A DNA stretch of 64,000 nt from CAYPFY01 sp964410105 (GTDB lineage: Bacteria; Bacteroidota; Ignavibacteria; UBA10030; SZUA-254), in contig CAYPFY010000009.1 in assembly GCA_964410105.1 (NCBI GenBank), positions 62,001-126,000 of the forward strand, in the 5' to 3' direction. Below the pieces are notes generated by a model. The model was not told the origin of the DNA. It worked only from the letters and a program-made list of their open reading frames with translations, and made no database searches. The position numbers were made by a program, and so were the translations under genes. Position 1 is the first letter of the stretch. Each line of letters opens with the position of its first letter. Positions 60,347 to 64,000 of this stretch are shown piece by piece.

Positions 60347-62728
60347 ATGAAAAATCGTGAATGCGTTCTTTGCATCAGGACCGGGCGTGTCCCTCTCGCC
60401 TTATGGATGAGCACGGCGGCAATTCTTGTCCTCGGGGGTACGCAGGCTCACTCCCAGGGGGTTGGCATTAATGCCTCGGGCTCAGCCGCCGATACATCCG
60501 CAATGCTCGATGTGAGTTCGACGACGAAGGGGGTCCTCATCCCTCGCATGACCCAGACACAGCGAAACTCAATTCTGCTGCCGGCCACAGGGCTCATGGT
60601 TTTTCAGACTGACGGTCTGAGCGGGATCTATTTTAATGCCGGGACGCCCTTGTCTCCTTCGTGGTTTGTGTGCGGGGATCCGGACTATAATACAGCGGTC
60701 GGTATACGGGCTCTCCAGTCGGTGTCGAGCGGAATCGAGAATACGGCGACGGGATACGAGGCCGGTGCATCGATCACGACGTCGATGAGCAACAGCGCAT
60801 ACGGGTATCTGGCCCTCCGGATGAATACAACGGGCAGCTTTAACACTGCAATGGGACAAAATGCGCTCTTTTCGAATACCACAGCGTCGTATAACACGGC
60901 CACGGGCGACAGCGCTCTCTACGGGAACACGACGGGATTCCTCAATACTGCTATGGGAACCGCCGCGCTGGCCGGGAATTCCATAGGGTCATCCAACAGT
61001 GCACTCGGATTCCTTGCGCTTGGGGGGAATACAACGGGTTCCAGCAACACGGCAGACGGAACGTATGCCCTCGCCTCAAATTCCAGCGGATCAGACAACA
61101 CGGCGAGTGGTGTCGATGCCCTCTTTTCCAACACGACGGGGGTTTCGAATACGGCAGTGGGTCATATCGCCCTCTATTCCAACTCATCCTCGTTTAACAC
61201 CGCGGTCGGGGACAGTGCCCTGTATGCCAACACGACCGGAGTCCAGAATACCGCGTCGGGCTATGCTGCTCTCACAACCAACACGACCGGAGCGAATAAC
61301 AGCGCATTCGGGATGTTTGCCCTTGGCTCCAACTTCACGGGCATCAATAACACGGCCGCTGGACGCAGCGCGCTTGCATCGAATGCAACAGGGTATGATA
61401 ACACGGCCGTCGGAGTCCGCGCGCTTGGTTTGGGCATTTCCGGTAACAACATGACGGCGGTGGGACACAACGCCCTTCGCTTCAATACCGCGTCGTTCAG
61501 CACTGCCGTGGGAGATAGCGCCCTCTATGCCAATACAACCGGTCTCGCCAATACCGCTGTGGGATATTCTGCCCTTACAACGAACTCAATGGGCTTTCTG
61601 AATACTGCCGTCGGATTTGAGGCCCTCACAAAGAATTCAACGGGAGGCGTTAATACAGCCGTCGGGTTCGGCGCGCTCCGTTCGAACACGATCGGGCTTC
61701 TGAATACGGCCGTAGGGGATTCAGCACTGTATGTCAATTCCACCGGCGGGGGAAATACCGCCGTTGGCTCGGGTGCCATGGTCTTCAATTCCACAGGATT
61801 CAGCAACACTGCGACTGGCATCGATGCGCTCGAATCGAATGGCGCGTCGTGGAATACTGCTGACGGCGCATACGCCTTGAAGCTCAACCTATCGGGAGCG
61901 GCGAATACATCGGCCGGGTACCAATCTCTGACTCACAATACTTCTGGAGGGTATAATACAGCACAGGGAGATAGCTCGATTTTTTGGAATTTCACCGGGT
62001 TTCACAATACGGCTGCCGGATACGGCTCACTCGCCGGCAACCTCTCCGGGGACCACCTCGTCGCACTGGGTTCTATGGCGGATGTGAGCACCGACGGATT
62101 GACGAATGCGGCGGCTATCGGAAGCGGCGCGATCGTCGGCTCGAGCAATATGATGGTTTTTGGGAACGCTAATGTTGTGGCGTGGGGGTTCGGTGTAAAC
62201 CCAGCCGCGGGACACGCGATTGAGGTCGGGACGAGTGGTACCAATGGGAATGGCGCCTATCTCACGACGTCCGGCACATGGACGAATACGTCGGACAGAA
62301 ATAAGAAGGAGAATTTTATCCCCGTCGATGGAGACGACCTGCTCTCGAAAATCGACCAATTGCCGATCACGATGTGGAATTACAAGGGGGAAAATAGCGG
62401 GGTAAAACACATAGGCCCCATGGCGCAGGATTTCAGCCGCCTTTTCAATGTAGGGAATGACGACAAGTCGATTTCGACGATCGACCCCGCCGGGATCGCC
62501 CTCGCCGCGATCAAGACCCTGGATAAGAGAACCAAGGAACTCGAGAAACTGAAATCAATGCTCGCTGAGCTCCTGGAGGAGAATGGTCGGCTAAAAACTC
62601 TCAACAATGATCTGAAGGAGTTGCAGGCTCAAACCTCGGCGAGGATCGCACGCATCGAGACGTTGCTCGACCGGCTCCAGCCGCCCGCGGATCATTTCTC
62701 CCAGGCATCTCAAAAGACTGCCAGGTGA
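60347..62728 (+). CDS. Tail-fibre/adhesin-like surface protein with S74 chaperone domain
   Basis: 793 residues from ATG 60347, which has GGAG 6 bases upstream. A signal sequence covers about 1-34. A head region (GVLIPRMTQTQRNSI) recurs in Bacteroidota surface proteins. Residues 115-570 are 27 tandem 16/17-residue units, mostly N-T-A-x-G with a following A-L (YadA-head-like). The C-terminal S74 intramolecular chaperone has S649 and K653/K654 in TSDRNKKENF and PMAQDF. A final coiled coil (TLDKRTKELEKLKSMLAELL) suits trimer formation. S74 domains cleave themselves after folding in phage tailspikes; cleavage here is inference. Confidence 0.85.
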   Translation: MKNRECVLCIRTGRVPLALWMSTAAILVLGGTQAHSQGVGINASGSAADTSAMLDVSSTTKGVLIPRMTQTQRNSILLPATGLMVFQTDGLSGIYFNAGTPLSPSWFVCGDPDYNTAVGIRALQSVSSGIENTATGYEAGASITTSMSNSAYGYLALRMNTTGSFNTAMGQNALFSNTTASYNTATGDSALYGNTTGFLNTAMGTAALAGNSIGSSNSALGFLALGGNTTGSSNTADGTYALASNSSGSDNTASGVDALFSNTTGVSNTAVGHIALYSNSSSFNTAVGDSALYANTTGVQNTASGYAALTTNTTGANNSAFGMFALGSNFTGINNTAAGRSALASNATGYDNTAVGVRALGLGISGNNMTAVGHNALRFNTASFSTAVGDSALYANTTGLANTAVGYSALTTNSMGFLNTAVGFEALTKNSTGGVNTAVGFGALRSNTIGLLNTAVGDSALYVNSTGGGNTAVGSGAMVFNSTGFSNTATGIDALESNGASWNTADGAYALKLNLSGAANTSAGYQSLTHNTSGGYNTAQGDSSIFWNFTGFHNTAAGYGSLAGNLSGDHLVALGSMADVSTDGLTNAAAIGSGAIVGSSNMMVFGNANVVAWGFGVNPAAGHAIEVGTSGTNGNGAYLTTSGTWTNTSDRNKKENFIPVDGDDLLSKIDQLPITMWNYKGENSGVKHIGPMAQDFSRLFNVGNDDKSISTIDPAGIALAAIKTLDKRTKELEKLKSMLAELLEENGRLKTLNNDLKELQAQTSARIARIETLLDRLQPPADHFSQASQKTAR
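60689..62056 (+). repeat. 27 tandem units of 51 bp (three of 48 bp) in the tail-fibre gene
   Basis: The coding repeat runs exactly 1368 bp: 24 units of 17 codons and three of 16 (units 10, 16 and 23). The unit consensus is NTAVGxxALxxNTTGxx. The short units end in S-[FW] and are followed by an N/STA[VD]G unit. Units 4-5, 10-11 and 16-17 resemble each other most, implying a higher-order period of six units. Confidence 0.85.
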
Positions 62729-62744
62729 ACGGGGAGAAAAAGCC

Positions 62745-64000
62745 ATGAGCACAATGATCAGAATGATTTGCGCGCTCCTCTTCCTCGGGTCCACCGGAGG
62801 GCTTGTGTCGCTCCAAGGAGCGGCCCCGGGAAAGGCGGGAAAAGGCCCGGAAACAGCCGGCCTCCAATCAGGAGTTTCGAAGAAACCGACCGCTACAATC
62901 GCTCCCGGTGTGCATGAATCGTCCCCGATTGCGGCAGGTCGAAGAAGCTCCCAAACGGCCACGGGTGCCGACGTGGTCGTGCTTCCGGGAACGCATCTTG
63001 TCCTATCGCCCGGCACGGTACTCTCGCTCGGTGGAGATTTCAGCAACGGGGGCGTCGTTGCCGCAGGCCACTCATCCACGGTCAGTTTTGACGGGACGGC
63101 CCTGCAATCGCTTCGCGGACCCTTTGTGTTCGATAATCTGGAGAAATCGGGGGGAGGATCGCTGCATCTTGCCAGCTCCGTCACCGTCAATGATTCGTTG
63201 ACAGTCCTGGCGGGTGACGTCACGACGGATTCAGAATCCGTCACATTCTCCGCAAATGGAAATCTGAACGGCGGGCCAGTCGGCGGGGAGGTGATCGGCC
63301 CCGGCATTGTGATCGTTCCGGGCTATTCCCTGTCGAAGACCCTCATGGCCAATGGTTGGAATCTGCTCGGCCTCGCACTCACAGTCCCCGATGCCCACAA
63401 GGGGGCGGTTTATCCCACATCGGTTTCGCACGCGTTCATCTATCAGGGGATGTACAAGCCACAGGACTCGCTCTCTCCCGGAATCGGATTCTGGCTGAAG
63501 TTCAGCGGGGCACAGACGAACAAGATCGCGGGGATCAGATTCACGAACGATACGATCGATGTGGCGCGCGGCTGGAATATGGTCGGATGCCTCTCATCGC
63601 CCATTCTGACCACCAGCATCGTCCCTGCGGGGACAACGATTACGTCGAATTTCTTCGGGTATTCCGGTGCGTACGTTATCGCCGATACGATCTCCCCCGG
63701 GCGTGGCTACTGGGTCAAGGTCAATGGCCCTGGGAAACTGATTCTGGCGGGGAGTCGCAATGTCCCGGCGTCGTCCGTTGTCTCAGAGCTCAGGAAGTGG
63801 CTCCTCCGGATGAACAGGATCATGGTGGAGGATGCGGGGGGCGCAAAGCAGGATGTGTATTTTGCGCGGCAACCCGACAGCCCCCTGCCGGACGAGTATC
63901 TCGCGGCGCCTCCGCCGGCGCCGGCATCGATGTTTGATGTCAGATTCGGGTCCCAGCGGATCGCGGAAGTTGCCGATGGCATATCGGCCAAGAAAGTTTT
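62745..64000 (+). CDS. Secreted protein with GWN modules (3'-truncated by window)
   Basis: At least 418 codons, open to the window edge. ATG 62745 has GGGGAG 8 bases upstream and begins with a signal peptide (MIRMICALLFLGSTGGLVSL). A filamentous-type beta domain (GTVLSLGGDFSNGGVVAAG, FVFDNLEKSGGGSLHL) leads to two modules: GWNLLGLAL ... GIGFWLKFSG and GWNMVGCLSSP ... GRGYWVKVNG. These are common in T9SS cargo of the phylum, and a sorting domain may follow outside the window. It lies 16 bp after the tail-fibre gene, probably in the same operon. Confidence 0.78.
   Translation, partial: MSTMIRMICALLFLGSTGGLVSLQGAAPGKAGKGPETAGLQSGVSKKPTATIAPGVHESSPIAAGRRSSQTATGADVVVLPGTHLVLSPGTVLSLGGDFSNGGVVAAGHSSTVSFDGTALQSLRGPFVFDNLEKSGGGSLHLASSVTVNDSLTVLAGDVTTDSESVTFSANGNLNGGPVGGEVIGPGIVIVPGYSLSKTLMANGWNLLGLALTVPDAHKGAVYPTSVSHAFIYQGMYKPQDSLSPGIGFWLKFSGAQTNKIAGIRFTNDTIDVARGWNMVGCLSSPILTTSIVPAGTTITSNFFGYSGAYVIADTISPGRGYWVKVNGPGKLILAGSRNVPASSVVSELRKWLLRMNRIMVEDAGGAKQDVYFARQPDSPLPDEYLAAPPPAPASMFDVRFGSQRIAEVADGISAKKV

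Noticed and set aside
61525..61887. Minus-strand frames of 90-120 residues with a repeated pattern across the fibre gene
   Set aside because: They simply mirror the tandem repeats of the plus-strand gene.
60689..62056. Possible CRISPR array
   Set aside because: The repeats are coding, vary in sequence and have no unique spacers between identical repeats.
60347..62728. Prophage tail-fibre
   Set aside because: No other phage gene is nearby and the protein has a signal sequence; S74 domains also occur in bacterial surface proteins.

Overview
The window reads as chromosomal DNA from a free-living, GC-rich, Gram-negative member of the FCB group, most like an Ignavibacteria/Bacteroidota relative. 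Pointers are two DUF5916 outer-membrane proteins, a small histone-H1-like protein, DUF6600, DUF4932 and DUF4097 proteins, a stand-alone DUF59 protein, a tail-fibre/S74 surface protein and a secreted protein with GWN modules of the kind found in T9SS cargo. The phylum is inferred from family content; there is no rRNA gene to settle it. No mobile element, prophage or CRISPR array is visible, and genes are tightly packed with many ATGA/GTGA/TTGA overlaps.

Layout. 1-1960: end of rlmD, convergent with ubiE. 2051-15524: an envelope block in which two DUF5916 barrel genes bracket two consecutive ECF sigma/anti-sigma pairs with HEAT-repeat, DUF4097 and TlpA-like effectors, then a DUF6600 gene. 15746-18977: an unknown secreted protein, an 88-residue protein and a type II NADH dehydrogenase. 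19148-21335: a regulatory trio of a LexA-type self-cleaving repressor, an HTH-receiver protein and a pseudo-receiver/HisKA protein with no ATPase domain. 21398-25574: ychF, a radical SAM protein, a DUF59 protein and a DUF4932 metalloprotease-like protein. 25656-30532 (minus): a six-gene operon from a Fur-family regulator through an FTR1-DUF2318 permease, a porin, an FMN-binding protein and a small membrane protein to ApbE, best read as reductive iron uptake. 30640-32923: an SDR, a deoxyhypusine-synthase-like enzyme and the histone-like protein.

33055-57911 is one long plus-strand surface-polysaccharide locus: about ten glycosyltransferases, wecB, a Wzx-type flippase, two sugar aminotransferases, WbqC, a tandem pair of beta-propeller proteins, a GNAT, three methyltransferases and a YfhO protein. 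57955-58883 (minus, then plus) holds rpsU, a zinc-ribbon protein and tRNA-Ile2(CAU). 59147-64000 holds surface proteins: a minus-strand anchored protein, a 793-residue tail-fibre protein with 27 tandem repeats, and a secreted protein that runs off the window.

Regulatory signals are unusually legible. Ten promoter candidates share TTGnnn, a 16 or 17 bp spacer and a -10 that is mostly TATATT. Two carry operator-like inverted repeats at the start site: the repressor and the Fur-family gene. A perfect 10-1-10 palindrome lies between ubiE and the first DUF5916 gene, and long inverted repeats precede the second sigma gene and the TlpA-like gene. The most interesting items are the kinase-less regulatory trio with its LexA-spaced repressor, the iron operon, the stacked sigma/anti-sigma block and the repeat hierarchy of the tail-fibre protein.
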